64,000 bases of DNA from Algibacillus agarilyticus (GCF_003286125.1 NZ_QMED01000019.1:44092-108091), one strand, 5' to 3'; positions 38,010 to 48,212 are shown, counted from the stretch's first letter. Translations and numbers: made by a program. The notes: generated by a model from the sequence alone, not told the origin.

Positions 38010-39746
38010 ATGTCTATTTCAAGCAAATTAATCGCTACATTAATACTCGCGTTATCGTTACTCGTGGGGGTTATGTATGTTTTAGTTCAATGGTCTTTTG
38101 ATCGTGGCATGCTTGAATATGTTAATAAAAAAGCCGATATCAAACTTGAAACGCTAATTAAAAATTTAGATAGTTATTATAATTACTATGATTCATGGCA
38201 AGGCATAAACGATAAACCCATCCGTTGGGCGCATATATTAAGAGTGTCAGGTTTTGAAAAATCGATTTCTAAACGTGAATTACAATATATAGATAATCCA
38301 AAATTTTTCGACCATTACCCATTAGGGCGACAGGCGCAAAACAGAAAAGGGTCACAACAACGCCGACCAGAAAATCGTCAACCACGCAGAGATGCCAATA
38401 GACCAGGGCAACATAACACCGCCACAAATAGACAGCCGCCTGATTTTTCAGCCAATGGTGAAGCCCGTTATACAAACGAGCAACCACAGACTGTACCCGC
38501 TCAAAATCAACAACGGCCTGATGCAACGTCTCTTTCAGCTCCTCATTCAGCTTCAAATACCGAAAACATGAAGAGACAGTCGCCTCCTAAATACAATGCC
38601 AATGGACAACAAAGACCACCCGGTTTAAAACCACCAAAAGGAAAAGGCCCACAAAATAATGGGCCTAATAAACCAGTACAACGGCCATCGTTGTACGATA
38701 AAAATAAAAAATTAATTAACGGCCCTAACCCCAGCGGTGTTCGATATTTACCGATTGGTGATGCTGACAACCCTCATGGCTTTTTAGGGGTAATGCCAAG
38801 GCTGCAAGTAACCAATGATGTTGATATAGGCTTTGTAAATGAAGTCAACGAAACCTTTGCTTATGTGAGTTTAGGCGTTCTGGTGATCACCTTGATGTTT
38901 TCTATTCCTTTATCGCGCATTATGACCTCGCCTATTAGCAAACTCGCGCGCGCAACTAATGAAGTAAAACAGGGAAATTTTGATATTAAAATCAAACCTC
39001 GCGGCCGAGATGAGCTGTCTAAACTCGCACGTGACTTTGTTGATATGGCAAAATCACTTGAAACCAATGAGTCAAGTCGAAAAAAATGGCTTGCTGATGT
39101 ATCACACGAACTTCGCACCCCTTTAGCTATTTTTCGTGGTGAAATAGAAGCGATGATAGATGGCATTAGACCCATGAATAATGAAAACCTATTATCTTTA
39201 CAAGAAGAAGCGACTCATTTACAAAATTTGATTAATGATTTACACGAACTAGCCAGCAATGATGTCGGTGCATTGCGTTACCATAAAACAGAGGTTGATT
39301 TAGCAGAGCTTGTGGAGCTTGCAGTTACTCGACACAACAGCACCTTAACCACTCAAAAAATAAGCTTACACCTAACCAACACGAGCGATGAAGCTTGGGT
39401 ATGGGGAGATCCCACGCGTTTAAACCAAATATTTGATAATTTAATCAAAAATAGTATTAAATACACGGATGAACCGGGTGACATCTATTTATCAATATCA
39501 GGTGAATCAAACAAAGTATACTTTATTATTGAAGATACGCCGCCTAACGTACCCGATATTGCACTTGAGCATTTATTCGACCATTTATTTAGAGTCGAAA
39601 ACTCACGTAACCGAAAAACAGGGGGCTCAGGTCTAGGGCTTGCTTTGTGTAAACGCATTGTAGAAAATCACCAAGGTGAAATAGAAGCTTATCATGCCAA
39701 AACGGGTGGATTAGGCATTAAATTTTGCCTGCCACGCTTAGTGTAA
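38010..39746 (+). CDS. BaeS-like sensor histidine kinase with long low-complexity periplasmic insert
   Basis: This 578-residue kinase has helix 1 at residues 7-27, a periplasmic region about 28-275, helix 2 about 278-300, HAMP about 300-355 (SRIMTSPISKLARATNEVKQGNFDIKI), HisKA with phospho-acceptor His 366 in ADVSHELRTPLA, and an ATPase domain with N-box FDNLIKNSIKYT and the G-box GGSGLGLALCKRIV. The HAMP/HisKA part is closest to BaeS. The periplasmic region contains about 110 extra residues rich in Pro, Gln, Asn, Arg and Lys (about 105-235), absent from BaeS (about 467 residues). The ATG follows AAGG by 9 bases. It pairs with the response regulator 55 bases downstream. Confidence 0.88.
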   Translation: MSISSKLIATLILALSLLVGVMYVLVQWSFDRGMLEYVNKKADIKLETLIKNLDSYYNYYDSWQGINDKPIRWAHILRVSGFEKSISKRELQYIDNPKFFDHYPLGRQAQNRKGSQQRRPENRQPRRDANRPGQHNTATNRQPPDFSANGEARYTNEQPQTVPAQNQQRPDATSLSAPHSASNTENMKRQSPPKYNANGQQRPPGLKPPKGKGPQNNGPNKPVQRPSLYDKNKKLINGPNPSGVRYLPIGDADNPHGFLGVMPRLQVTNDVDIGFVNEVNETFAYVSLGVLVITLMFSIPLSRIMTSPISKLARATNEVKQGNFDIKIKPRGRDELSKLARDFVDMAKSLETNESSRKKWLADVSHELRTPLAIFRGEIEAMIDGIRPMNNENLLSLQEEATHLQNLINDLHELASNDVGALRYHKTEVDLAELVELAVTRHNSTLTTQKISLHLTNTSDEAWVWGDPTRLNQIFDNLIKNSIKYTDEPGDIYLSISGESNKVYFIIEDTPPNVPDIALEHLFDHLFRVENSRNRKTGGSGLGLALCKRIVENHQGEIEAYHAKTGGLGIKFCLPRLV

Positions 39747-39801
39747 TTAAGCTTATTTTATGCTTACTTTTTTAACTGATATTTAATTTTAGGGAAAAAC
39801 C

Positions 39802-40485
39802 ATGTCGACCATTTTAATCGTTGAAGACGAAATCAAATTAGCGACCTTGCTGCAAGACTATCTAAAGCCAGCTCAGCTAGAAACGCATATCATCGGTAAT
39901 GGCTTAGATGTAGTCGATTGGGTAAAAGAAAATGAACCAAGCTTAATACTGCTCGATTTAATGCTACCCGGCAAAGATGGGATCACCATTTGTCAAGAAA
40001 TACGCGCATTCTCTATGGTGCCGATTATGATGGTTACGGCAAAAGTGGATGAAGTCGATCGTATTTTAGGTTTAAACATTGGCGCAGATGATTATATCTG
40101 CAAGCCTTATTCGCCAAAAGAAGTAGTTGCCCGTGTTGAATCAACGTTACGCCGCTTAAACTCAACTTACGCACCGCAACAATCAAAACAAGAAGATACC
40201 TTTTTTAGCATTAACGAAGAGCAATTTAAAGTGTGGATCAAAGGGCAACAACTTGATTTAACGGCTATCGAGTTTAATCTAATTAATATCATGGCCAAGT
40301 CGCCTAGTCGCATTTTTTCACGTGGCCACTTAATTGATCATATTTATACCGATAACCGAATAGTCAGCGAACGTACCATTGATAGTCATATAAAAAAATT
40401 GCGTAAAAAACTAAATGAAGCCTCACCCGATGTTGAAATCGTGCAATCGGTTTATGGTGTCGGTTATAAGCTCGAAGTTGAATAG
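39802..40485 (+). CDS. BaeR-like OmpR family response regulator
   Basis: This 227-residue regulator has a receiver domain (residues 3-115) with the acidic pair ED, phospho-acceptor Asp 52 in LILLDLMLPG, and the Lys in DYICKPYSPKE. The C-terminal winged helix (about 130-225) shows LDLTAIEFNLINIMAKSPSRIFSRGHLIDHIY and ERTIDSHIKKLRKKL. The sequence resembles BaeR, which responds to envelope stress and drives efflux genes. It is the partner of the kinase before it. No efflux pump lies nearby, so its targets are elsewhere. Confidence 0.9.
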   Translation: MSTILIVEDEIKLATLLQDYLKPAQLETHIIGNGLDVVDWVKENEPSLILLDLMLPGKDGITICQEIRAFSMVPIMMVTAKVDEVDRILGLNIGADDYICKPYSPKEVVARVESTLRRLNSTYAPQQSKQEDTFFSINEEQFKVWIKGQQLDLTAIEFNLINIMAKSPSRIFSRGHLIDHIYTDNRIVSERTIDSHIKKLRKKLNEASPDVEIVQSVYGVGYKLEVE

Positions 40486-40500
40486 CGCCACCTTGACCAT

Positions 40501-40634
40501 TAATACCAATCCGTAATAATAAGTGCCCACTCAGCGAGCGTTTAAAGGCGCTTGAATGAAAGAATAGTGGTGCTCTTTTGAGTTCGAGCAACACAGAGTA
40601 AGCGCATTTAAAACTCGCCTGAAAGGAATGCCCC
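40501..40634 (+). repeat. 134-bp dispersed repeat, copy 1
   Basis: This non-coding repeat starts TAATACCAATCCGTAATAAT and ends AGGAATGCCCC. It is repeated inverted at 56062-56195, and its first 53 bases recur at 63731-63783, where an insertion sequence cuts it. It sits between the convergent response regulator and hybrid kinase genes. Confidence 0.8.
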
Positions 40635-40642
40635 ATAAAAGA

Positions 40643-43375
40643 TCAATGAAGGTAACGCTGAATAACCTCTATTATTTTTTTGTTATCAATAGGCTTAGTT
40701 AAATAATCGTTCATTTGGGCGTTTAAGCACATTTCACGATCGCCTTCCATTGCATTGGCGGTCATTGCGATAACCGGAATTGAACCTTTTTCAGGCAAAC
40801 GTCGAATCTCTTGGGTGGCCGTTAAGCCATCCATCACGGGCATTTGCACATCCATCAATACCACATCAAAATGGTCAGCTGCCACAAAATCAACACCTTC
40901 TTGGCCATTGTGCGCAATAGAAACCACCGCGCCGCGCATTTCAAGCATCACTTGAGCGATTTGTTGATTTATTTCATTATCTTCAACCAGTAATATTTTT
41001 ACCCCTTTAAGCGGTAAATCATCAGTGACTTTCGCGCGCACACTCGTCGTTTTTTTATTTTGTAAATGATGTAATTTTTGTACCAAGTTATCAGCAATAA
41101 ATGGCTTATCAATCATAATATTAAAAACACTTTCTAATGTGTTTGTCGCATTAGGTGTATTAAGCATATCCGTTAATAATATACTTACCACTTGCTCAGG
41201 AATTTCAATTTTATGATTAAGATAAAGCTGGCTCAATTGATCAACCAAAACGGCATCTGCCAATTCAGACAGCGCAGTGAGCTCATTCTGACTAGAGACA
41301 ATTTGCAAATTTAAATGGCAATACCGGCTCCAAATTCTAACCGCTTCAATCAAATTGCGATCATCTGACACTAGAGCAATCGATTTTTTAACAAACAAAT
41401 TATCAACATCAATCACATCATCAGCCTGATCATATATACCCAGCATACAATCAAAACAAAAAGTAGCCCCTTCACCTTCGTCACTAATCACAAGAATTTC
41501 ACCTTGCATTAACTCGACTAATTTGGCTGAAATAGCCAACCCTAACCCGGTACCGCCAAATTGTCTTGTCGTTGAAGAATCCGCTTGGGTAAAGGCATCA
41601 AATAACGCTGCTTGCTGTTTTTTAGTTATGCCTATCCCTGTATCGCGCACTTTAAAAAATAAACTTATATGGTTATCAACAATTTGCTTAACTCTAATCG
41701 TTAAAGTAATTGAACCTTGGCTAGTAAATTTAACCGCATTGCCAATTAGATTCATCAAAACTTGCTTTAAACGTAGCGGGTCGCCCAGCATATAATTAGG
41801 TATTGAAGGGTCGATAACATAAGCAAGCTGCAAACCTTTTTCTTCGGTTTTTAGTTTAATTGTTGGCGTTAATTCGTTAAGTAAGTGAGTTAAACTAAAT
41901 TGGGTTTGCTCTATTTCAAGCTTGCCGGCTTCAATTTTTGAGAAGTCTAAAATATCATTAATAATGCCGAGTAATGAATTAGCGGACTGGTTCGCTTTAA
42001 CAATATAATCATGGTGTTTAGCGGTATCAGTATCTTCAATCGCCAATTGCGTTAACCCTATAATGCCATTCATCGGGGTTCTAATTTCATGGCTCATATT
42101 GGCTAAAAATTCACTTTTAGCCTTGCTTGCGGCTTCTGCCACTTCAGTTAACGCTTGCGATTTAGTAATTTGTTTTTCTAATTCAAAATTAAGGATTTGC
42201 GCTTGCTCATTGGCAAATTCAGCATCTGCCGCCGCACTTTCGGCATGTGCACGAGCTTTTTCAACCTCAGCAATACGCTGTTTAATAATGGCTTCAAGTT
42301 CTAGGTTTTCCATTAACCATTTATTATGCGATAAGCGCACATTTTTAACCAAATAATAGCCAAGTAAAATAGAAAGCAAAGAGGTGAATAAAACAATAAT
42401 CACCACGATATTACGTTGGAATATAATATCATGCAGCTCATGTTTATAGTGCTCTGTAATTTGAATTAACACATGAGTCGACAAGGTTAAAACATTCAAC
42501 GTGATTTGCTCGGTTAAGTCAGCCATGTACGCGATATCGGTCGACTTTATCGACATGCCGCTATCTGAACTCAAAATATCAAAAAAACGTAATTTTTCGA
42601 GTTTGTTAATCGACTGGCTTAATTCACCATGGTGAAGGTTGAAAAGTTGATTTAACGCTTTTATTCTTTTTTGACTCACAATGCGAGTAAAAAGCGGATT
42701 TAACGCGGCTTTATCAAATAACTCTTGTTTAACGGCTGAAAACTGCGATAACAACTGCTTTAAACTCGCGATATCGTCGGTGCCCACATCCAGTGTATTT
42801 TGAGATAAACGAGAAAATTGCATTGATATTTCATTCAACAAATAAAGTGTTTTTCGAAATTCACTTAATAACAGCGTAAAGGCCTTTCGGTGCTCACCTG
42901 AAAGCACAGTTGCAGACAAATCTCCAGCTTGCGCAGCCATTTTTATCTGCAGCGAAAATAATTTAGCTTCAAATTCAAAATCATTGCGCTGCTTAAGTTT
43001 ATTTTCTTTTAACCCCATTAACTGATTTAGCTTTTCGATTTCAGCATAATCATTAGGGGGATTAAGCATATTTTTTAATTTAAACCAATTATCACTCACA
43101 ACCGAGCGCACATCATCTCTATATTCACGGTATAAAATAGAAAACAGCCTAACCTGCTGTTGCTCCAACACATAAACTTGCTCTAGCGTGGCGAGCGATT
43201 GCTGATATTGCTCTACCCTTTTTGCGGCATCGGTTACTTGAAAATAAGTTAACATGATCAGCGGGAGCGCTAAAATACTCGCTACCCACATTAAGCGCCG
43301 ACCCGTTTTAGTGCGGTTTTTTTTAAGTTGCTTTTCTAATACTTGCTTTTCTAATACTTGCTTATCTTCATTCAT
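40643..43375 (-). CDS. hybrid sensor histidine kinase with receiver domain
   Basis: This 910-residue membrane kinase has helix 1 near residue 30 ([18 protein letters not shown]), a helical periplasmic region to about 320 and helix 2 ([21 protein letters not shown]). A coiled coil, HisKA with His 429 in [15 protein letters not shown] and an ATPase domain ([26 protein letters not shown]) follow. The next stretch is a degenerate receiver-like segment (about 650-770, ending in a KP-type loop NIMIDKPF). The last domain is a full receiver with Asp 842 in [13 protein letters not shown] and Lys in [11 protein letters not shown] prefer the ATG at 43375, 8 bases inside the YfiR-like gene, over 43390. 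A small tandem repeat (QVLEK twice) opens the protein. It is the last gene of a TonB receptor, YfiR-like, kinase row. Confidence 0.88.
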   Translation of the reverse strand: MNEDKQVLEKQVLEKQLKKNRTKTGRRLMWVASILALPLIMLTYFQVTDAAKRVEQYQQSLATLEQVYVLEQQQVRLFSILYREYRDDVRSVVSDNWFKLKNMLNPPNDYAEIEKLNQLMGLKENKLKQRNDFEFEAKLFSLQIKMAAQAGDLSATVLSGEHRKAFTLLLSEFRKTLYLLNEISMQFSRLSQNTLDVGTDDIASLKQLLSQFSAVKQELFDKAALNPLFTRIVSQKRIKALNQLFNLHHGELSQSINKLEKLRFFDILSSDSGMSIKSTDIAYMADLTEQITLNVLTLSTHVLIQITEHYKHELHDIIFQRNIVVIIVLFTSLLSILLGYYLVKNVRLSHNKWLMENLELEAIIKQRIAEVEKARAHAESAAADAEFANEQAQILNFELEKQITKSQALTEVAEAASKAKSEFLANMSHEIRTPMNGIIGLTQLAIEDTDTAKHHDYIVKANQSANSLLGIINDILDFSKIEAGKLEIEQTQFSLTHLLNELTPTIKLKTEEKGLQLAYVIDPSIPNYMLGDPLRLKQVLMNLIGNAVKFTSQGSITLTIRVKQIVDNHISLFFKVRDTGIGITKKQQAALFDAFTQADSSTTRQFGGTGLGLAISAKLVELMQGEILVISDEGEGATFCFDCMLGIYDQADDVIDVDNLFVKKSIALVSDDRNLIEAVRIWSRYCHLNLQIVSSQNELTALSELADAVLVDQLSQLYLNHKIEIPEQVVSILLTDMLNTPNATNTLESVFNIMIDKPFIADNLVQKLHHLQNKKTTSVRAKVTDDLPLKGVKILLVEDNEINQQIAQVMLEMRGAVVSIAHNGQEGVDFVAADHFDVVLMDVQMPVMDGLTATQEIRRLPEKGSIPVIAMTANAMEGDREMCLNAQMNDYLTKPIDNKKIIEVIQRYLH

Positions 43376-43880
43376 AAATAGAAACAACATTTAATACATC
43401 AGGATGCCACTTCAAGCCTAATGTTTTTGATTGCGAAATATTAAGCACGATACCCGGTAATCCTTCGTCATTATGTAATACGATAGCAAAGCCGTTTGCT
43501 ATCTGATTGGGTTCATCACCAATAAGCAAAACATTATGCTTTTGACAGTAAGCACGTACTGCTGCTAATTGGTTTTTATTCGTATAACTAAAATAAATCA
43601 CATCCGGCTTAACATTGGGTAAGGTATCGCCAGAATCTAACGTATAAATAGGCCTTGTGCTTGCGGTAATATCTATACCCATTTTAAGTGAATTGATTAC
43701 CGCTTCGTTTGACATAACATAAATTGCCACTTGCGGTTTGTTGGCTAAACGCGCTTCGAGGGATAATAGTTTTAACATGATGGGGCTAATTAAGTTTTCG
43801 GGCAGTGGAGTCGCCAACCCTAAAAAAGTAATCAGGCATAAGGTGAGTCCGCACACTAATTTACGGATGACATTATTCAA
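43368..43880 (-). CDS. YfiR-like (DUF4154) periplasmic protein
   Basis: This 170-residue protein has a signal peptide ([19 protein letters not shown]). The C-terminal half, [53 protein letters not shown], matches the DUF4154/YfiR pattern of a hydrophobic strand followed by a LN-x5-GL-x5-LL type ending. YfiR in Pseudomonas is a periplasmic inhibitor of the membrane diguanylate cyclase YfiN. Here the downstream, overlapping gene is a hybrid histidine kinase, so by analogy this protein may gate that kinase. The family call is by eye. Confidence 0.7.
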   Translation of the reverse strand: MNNVIRKLVCGLTLCLITFLGLATPLPENLISPIMLKLLSLEARLANKPQVAIYVMSNEAVINSLKMGIDITASTRPIYTLDSGDTLPNVKPDVIYFSYTNKNQLAAVRAYCQKHNVLLIGDEPNQIANGFAIVLHNDEGLPGIVLNISQSKTLGLKWHPDVLNVVSIYE

Positions 43881-44168
43881 AACGTCACCTTATTCAACAT
43901 AGTGAAAGAACGCCCCTTGTATAGCCACAACAAGCTCAATAAAAAGCTTGAATCAAGACTAAAGTCAACACCAGCACTGGCACACTCAGTCATCAAGGGG
44001 AATCGCTTGTTTAACCAATTTTTGATTTTAATCCTTTTATCATAAAGTATTGAAGCGAATGTCAGCATCTTTCTGCTGATAACCGACAACAATATAGGTT
44101 AAGATCTAAGCCCGCCGTAACAATAAATTGCTTGATAAAATCGAATAAAGCATGACCAAAGAACCTAA

Positions 44169-46424
44169 TTAAAATTGATAACTTAATTCAATACCAACAC
44201 GTCGCGCTTCTGCTTTTAAATCTTGCAATGTACCAAAATTTGCACTCATATCAAAAACGATTTGGCTATACTCCTCATCGGTTAAGTTTTTGATCCACAA
44301 CGCAACCTCTAGGTTTTGTAACTCGTAACTCACCCGTGAATTAAACAAGGTTACCGCATCTTGTTTAGCATAAGGGTTTTGGTTTTGATCAAAATAAAAT
44401 TTCGATTGGTAATCAAATTCAAGTTGCGCTGTTAACGTGCCTTGTGCAATAGCGAGTTGATAATTAACCAAACCATTCGCATTCCACTCAGACGTAAAAG
44501 GCAGGCGATTATCATGCGCGGTATTACCGGTAACATCAATGTATTCTTTTAAATTTGCTTCGGGTAAATAACCTAAGCCAAATTGCCACAGCCAATTTTG
44601 TGTCGGCGTATATACAACGTCGATTTCAGCGCCATAAATTGTCGATTCACCCACATTATCCAGAACTTGCGCCGGAGCGCTTAAACCCCGAGTCGACTGT
44701 TGATTCATAAACACTTGTTGATCATTATAGTCATAATGAAAAGCGGCGGCGTTAACCTGCACGTTTTGATTAACTTGTATATGGCTACCCATTTCCAATG
44801 CCGTTAACGTCTCAGGGCCATATTCAGCTAAACGAGCTTCATCATAACTAAACGCTAATGCGCCATTGTAACCACCCGATTTGAACCCGCGGTTTACACT
44901 GTAATAAACAGAGGCATCCGGTGATAATTTTTGCACTAAGGCTATTTTTCCAGAAAACTCATCACTCGCTTGTTTGCCCGATAAATCCCAGCCATCAACC
45001 ACGGTGCCGGTAAAATCATTTAATTCTGTGGGTATATTAATCATCGACGTTGCGCGATATTGCGTTTCTTCACTAGTAAACCGTAAGCCGGTGGTTAACG
45101 TAAACGTTGAATTGAGTGCATAATCAACTTGGCTAAACGCAGCAATAGATTGAATATCAATTTGATTATCATAAAAGAAATGCGCGGGACCCGTGGTTGT
45201 GATCGATCTAAAATCGCGGAATAGATCAATTTGATTATTCTGTTTGATGGCTTCATCAATAAAAAATAAACCACCAATAAAATAATGCGCACCAAACTCA
45301 TGATTCACTCTTAATTCTTGCGTGAATACCTTGTCATCAACACCTAAATCACCATCGCATAACTGACTCGGGCTGGCATCACAATTAAAGGTATGCAACC
45401 GGTCGAGCTGATTAAAACTGGTAATCGACGTGATAGCCGTGTCATCAGATAAACGATACGTTAATTCAGCGCTGCCACCTTGGCGCTCAGTAGTATGCGG
45501 GCTATGGTTATCAATTTTCACATCATGAAAATCAGCCGAACCGTCATTAAAGCCAAAGTTATCACTGCAAGCTAACGATCCCGCTTGCTCAGGCGAGCAC
45601 CACTCGCCACCGCCATCAATCGCCACCACACCTTTGCTATGCACGGGTTTAACAATGCCATCCCAATCTGCTGCATGCAGCTTAAACAATGCATCAAACT
45701 TATCGCTTGTGTGAGCAACCAGTAATTTAAAATTATTTTGCCGCATCCCTGCTTGTGGCACACCCGCTTCTAGGTTGTTAGATGAATAATCATAATCTTG
45801 ATGACTTATGCCCACCCGAGCAGCCGTATTATCACTCAATGGCACATTGGCCACCGCTTCAAGCTTTTGATGGTTTTGATTGGCTAAACCTAACGTTACA
45901 TAACCACCCAACTCATGATCAGGTCGTTTTGATTGTAATAACACAGCCCCTCCCGTGGTATTACGACCAAATAAAGTGCCTTGAGGGCCTTTTAGCACCT
46001 CAACTCGTTCCATATCAAATAAATACAACAACGAGTTACTTAATGTGCCTCCGACTACATTATCAATATAAAAAGCCACAGGTGCCGTCGTTGTATTATT
46101 GTAATCTAAACTGCCTACACCCCGAATATTAACGACCGGTGGCGCACCTTCGCCGGTGTTGGCCGTTATCTTAACATTAGGAATTTGGGCTGATAATTGA
46201 GTCGAATCTTTTAAGGTGAGTTGTTTAATGAGTTCTTCATCTAATACCGAAACCGATACCGAGACGTCATTTAAGTTTTGCTTGCGCTTTTGCGCGTATA
46301 CCGTAATTTTTTCAAGTTCATTTATTAACGGAAGCTCGGCATCTTCTGCAAAAGAGAATGAAGAATTAAAGGCGGTTAAAATACCAACGAGAACTAAATT
46401 GAGAGAAGTGAAAGTAGGTTTCAT
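44169..46424 (-). CDS. TonB-dependent receptor
   Basis: This 751-residue outer-membrane receptor has a signal peptide ending SFSFA (about residue 26). The plug starts ELEKITVYAQKRKQNLNDVSVSVSVL, with PPVVNIRGVGS and GPQGTLFGRNTTGGAVLLQSKRPD. The barrel ends VGIELSYQF. The plug type is that of the pesticin/ferric-siderophore-like group common in marine bacteria; the substrate cannot be read. A 288-base gap separates it from the YfiR-like gene on the same strand, so an operon is possible but would have a long spacer. Confidence 0.9.
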   Translation of the reverse strand: MKPTFTSLNLVLVGILTAFNSSFSFAEDAELPLINELEKITVYAQKRKQNLNDVSVSVSVLDEELIKQLTLKDSTQLSAQIPNVKITANTGEGAPPVVNIRGVGSLDYNNTTTAPVAFYIDNVVGGTLSNSLLYLFDMERVEVLKGPQGTLFGRNTTGGAVLLQSKRPDHELGGYVTLGLANQNHQKLEAVANVPLSDNTAARVGISHQDYDYSSNNLEAGVPQAGMRQNNFKLLVAHTSDKFDALFKLHAADWDGIVKPVHSKGVVAIDGGGEWCSPEQAGSLACSDNFGFNDGSADFHDVKIDNHSPHTTERQGGSAELTYRLSDDTAITSITSFNQLDRLHTFNCDASPSQLCDGDLGVDDKVFTQELRVNHEFGAHYFIGGLFFIDEAIKQNNQIDLFRDFRSITTTGPAHFFYDNQIDIQSIAAFSQVDYALNSTFTLTTGLRFTSEETQYRATSMINIPTELNDFTGTVVDGWDLSGKQASDEFSGKIALVQKLSPDASVYYSVNRGFKSGGYNGALAFSYDEARLAEYGPETLTALEMGSHIQVNQNVQVNAAAFHYDYNDQQVFMNQQSTRGLSAPAQVLDNVGESTIYGAEIDVVYTPTQNWLWQFGLGYLPEANLKEYIDVTGNTAHDNRLPFTSEWNANGLVNYQLAIAQGTLTAQLEFDYQSKFYFDQNQNPYAKQDAVTLFNSRVSYELQNLEVALWIKNLTDEEYSQIVFDMSANFGTLQDLKAEARRVGIELSYQF

Positions 46425-46965
46425 ATTAAGGCTTTTATTTTATGTCTTCCATAGATTTATCATCAGTGCCAATCCATACCACGTAGAATGTGAGTTTTAT
46501 CGTTTTTATACTCAAGTCACTTAAGTATATATTCAGCTAGCGCCTAAAAAACAATCTGTTAAGCGCGTTAAGTTAACAACTCTTGAATGCAGTAATAATA
46601 GCGTATGTTAAGCGTTAATGAAAAAACAATGCATTAAAATGTTATAAAAAACCGATAGCTCGAGTAACGACGAAAATAATAAAATGGCGATGCAGTATTA
46701 AGTTACAGCATGCTAGGTATCCGGTTCTATTTTTAGTTTAAACCTAAACCATGAATCACCAGAAAAAACCGCCACAGCCAAACTCGGCTTAAAAAAAGCG
46801 ATGAGATAAACGTGCAATTATGCTCACGTTACCCCAGATAAACAGCACAGGGATTTTTACTATATAAAGAGGGAGCCTGCAACCACCCCACCCAACGGCT
46901 ACTGCGCACATGACTTGTTCAACACTTGGATGATGTGTCGGCTGCGCGACACCTATCCTTATTTG
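46425..46965. other. gene-free stretch with antitoxin relic and dispersed motif
   Basis: TonB receptor promoter side: a TATACTCAAGTCACTT copy of the dispersed motif is at 46510-46525. Further right, a broken antitoxin fragment lies at 46712-46805. A hairpin at 46931-46961 (GGAT..TGTGTCG / CGACAC..ATCC) follows the first cassette gene. No intact gene was seen. Confidence 0.5.
46712..46805 (-). pseudogene. relic of a HigA-like antitoxin 3-prime end
   Basis: On the minus strand the bases 46717-46760 align with the last third of the intact antitoxin gene at 48541-48846. They read VIHGLGL, then, after a one-base shift, KLKIEPDT, against VIHGLGLKLKVEPDT in the intact copy. Upstream bases read KPSLAVAVFS in the place of NPKLTSFTK, again with a shift. 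The rest of the gene and its toxin are gone. Confidence 0.65.
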
Positions 46966-47669
46966 TTAGCTTTCAAGTTCACATGCTACATTCTTTAAAT
47001 AGCCTTGCTTTGTATATAATTGCAAGCCTAAGTCAGTATTAATAAGTAGATCACCGTTTGCCAACTTCGATACTCTCCTAGGGCTGGATAGCAAACCAAA
47101 TACCTTTTTAATTTGATAGTTAGCAGGTGAGTTCAATTTTAACAAGTACAAACCACTTTCAAAAAGAGTAGTTCCTACGATCAAGTAACCATTTGAGACC
47201 TGATAAATGTCATGTACTTTTAAATCAAGTATGAACTCTATATTACCATCTTGGTCGATAAGTAATAACTCTCCACCCCACTCACCACGATTATCACCAG
47301 TTAAAATACCTAAATTGGTATCAATTTGGACGGAAGGAACTATGGAGGTAGTAATTAGCTCTGCTTTATCTTCATTATTATGGATCTGAATCTTATCGTA
47401 AGCAGCTGGAACATTGTTTTTAAACGCCAATTCTTTTGAATATTTCAGGTTGAAACTATATGGCATGATTCGAAAAGGAAAGCTACTTCGTTTTTGACGG
47501 GCATTCTCGATAGTTAATTTTTTTTCGTTATGTGCCTCTCGAAATTCCAATGTTCAAACACGACCTTATTTGATTCGTTTGCAAGAGCTGCACAATTAAC
47601 CACTTCAGTATTGGCAAACAACTGAAAAGCAGTGAAATAAATAAAAATAAAGTAAATTAATTTATGCAT
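46966..47669 (-). pseudogene. secreted cassette-like protein, split by an apparent frameshift in an A8 tract
   Basis: An ATG at 47669 opens a frame with a clear Sec signal peptide (MHKLIYFIFIYFTAFQLFA) that stops after 52 residues, just past a run of eight A (minus strand; 47518-47525). One extra A would join it to the long frame that ends at 46966, giving a protein of about 234 residues. The long part has repeated strand-turn patterns (GNIEFILDLKVHDIYQVSNGYLIVG, SKLANGDLLINTDLGLQLYT) like beta-propeller or WD-type blades. I do not know the family. The ATG lies 12 bases after the attC end GTTAGAT, the normal place for an integron cassette gene. It could be a pseudogene, a slippage-controlled gene or a sequencing error. 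Confidence 0.7.
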
Positions 47670-47680
47670 AGTTCATTGAA

Positions 47681-47785
47681 ATCTAACGCCAGAATAAGGG
47701 GTTTATAATATTTGGCTACAATGTGAAGCGGAGCGAAACCGAGCCAAACTTTAGCAGTCCCGTCTTGATGCGCTTATAGTTGCTA
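47681..47785 (-). other. attC-like integron recombination site 1
   Basis: On the minus strand the site runs from AGCAACTATAAGCGC to the core GGCGTTAGAT, with GTTAGAT matching GTTRRRY. Between them an imperfect palindrome pairs AAGACGGGACTGCTAAAGTTTGGCT with AGCCAAA...CCCCTTATT around a central unpaired part. The layout and the GGCTcGgTTTCGCTCCGC-like centre fit attC sites of Shewanella/Pseudoalteromonas-type cassettes. It lies exactly between a preceding frame (stop at 47783) and the next cassette gene. Confidence 0.7.
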
Positions 47786-48010
47786 ATTTAACTGACAACG
47801 TTTCAGCGCGTGGCTTACTTTAATTGACATAAAAGCAGAAGTAAAACGCAAAACAGCCACACACCTACACGCCAGACCTGAATTTGAGCCTTTACGCCAA
47901 AACAAAAATTTTAAATGCAAAAGCTGAAAGGCGAAAACCGATGAAGCGAGCAGATAATTACTTGTGAAACGAAACCAATATTCATGCGGGACAGTCATCG
48001 ATACATTCAT
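47783..48010 (-). CDS. possible small cassette protein
   Basis: This 75-residue frame ends right at the start of attC site 1, as cassette genes do. The stretch SSVFAFQLLHLKFLFWRKGSNSGLA resembles the short, poorly understood proteins encoded again and again in Vibrio and Shewanella cassette arrays. Its beginning runs out of the group II intron fragment, so the true start may have been lost. It could also be non-coding cassette DNA. Confidence 0.35.
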   Translation of the reverse strand: MNVSMTVPHEYWFRFTSNYLLASSVFAFQLLHLKFLFWRKGSNSGLACRCVAVLRFTSAFMSIKVSHALKRCQLN

Positions 48011-48212
48011 TAGCCTTCCCTATCAGCCAAGGAGGTCGGCACACTCAAGGGATGATTTCGCAGCCCAATACTTAGCCTATGATTTCTTCTGCCAACGCTT
48101 AATCCTGTACCTCGCGATACAACGCCCATGACTCGAAGTTTTGGCGACTTGCTAGGTCTTACCAAATAGAGGGCTTTCACCTCCAACCTTTTACCGATTT
48201 AGCTCGGCGCAC
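48011..48212 (-). mobile_element. group II intron 5-prime fragment
   Basis: Read on the minus strand the element begins GTGCGCCGAGC, the group II 5-prime consensus GTGYG. It goes on with GGTTGGAGGTGAAAGCCCTC, GGTAAGACCTAGCAAGTCGCC, CGAGTCATGGGCG, AAGCGTTGGCAG and GGGCTGCGAAATCA, the order of conserved blocks in domain I of bacterial group II introns. No reverse transcriptase frame and no domains V-VI follow, so it is truncated. The 3-prime limit near 48011 is uncertain. Confidence 0.6.

Noticed and set aside
40501-40520. ATACCAAT in the 134-bp repeat as an alginate-regulator site
   Set aside because: The octamer is part of the repeat end in all copies and is not placed at an alginate gene.
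43877-44092. 71-codon minus-strand frame between the YfiR-like and TonB genes
   Set aside because: No start signals, odd composition and no recognisable domain; better read as spacer or promoter DNA.
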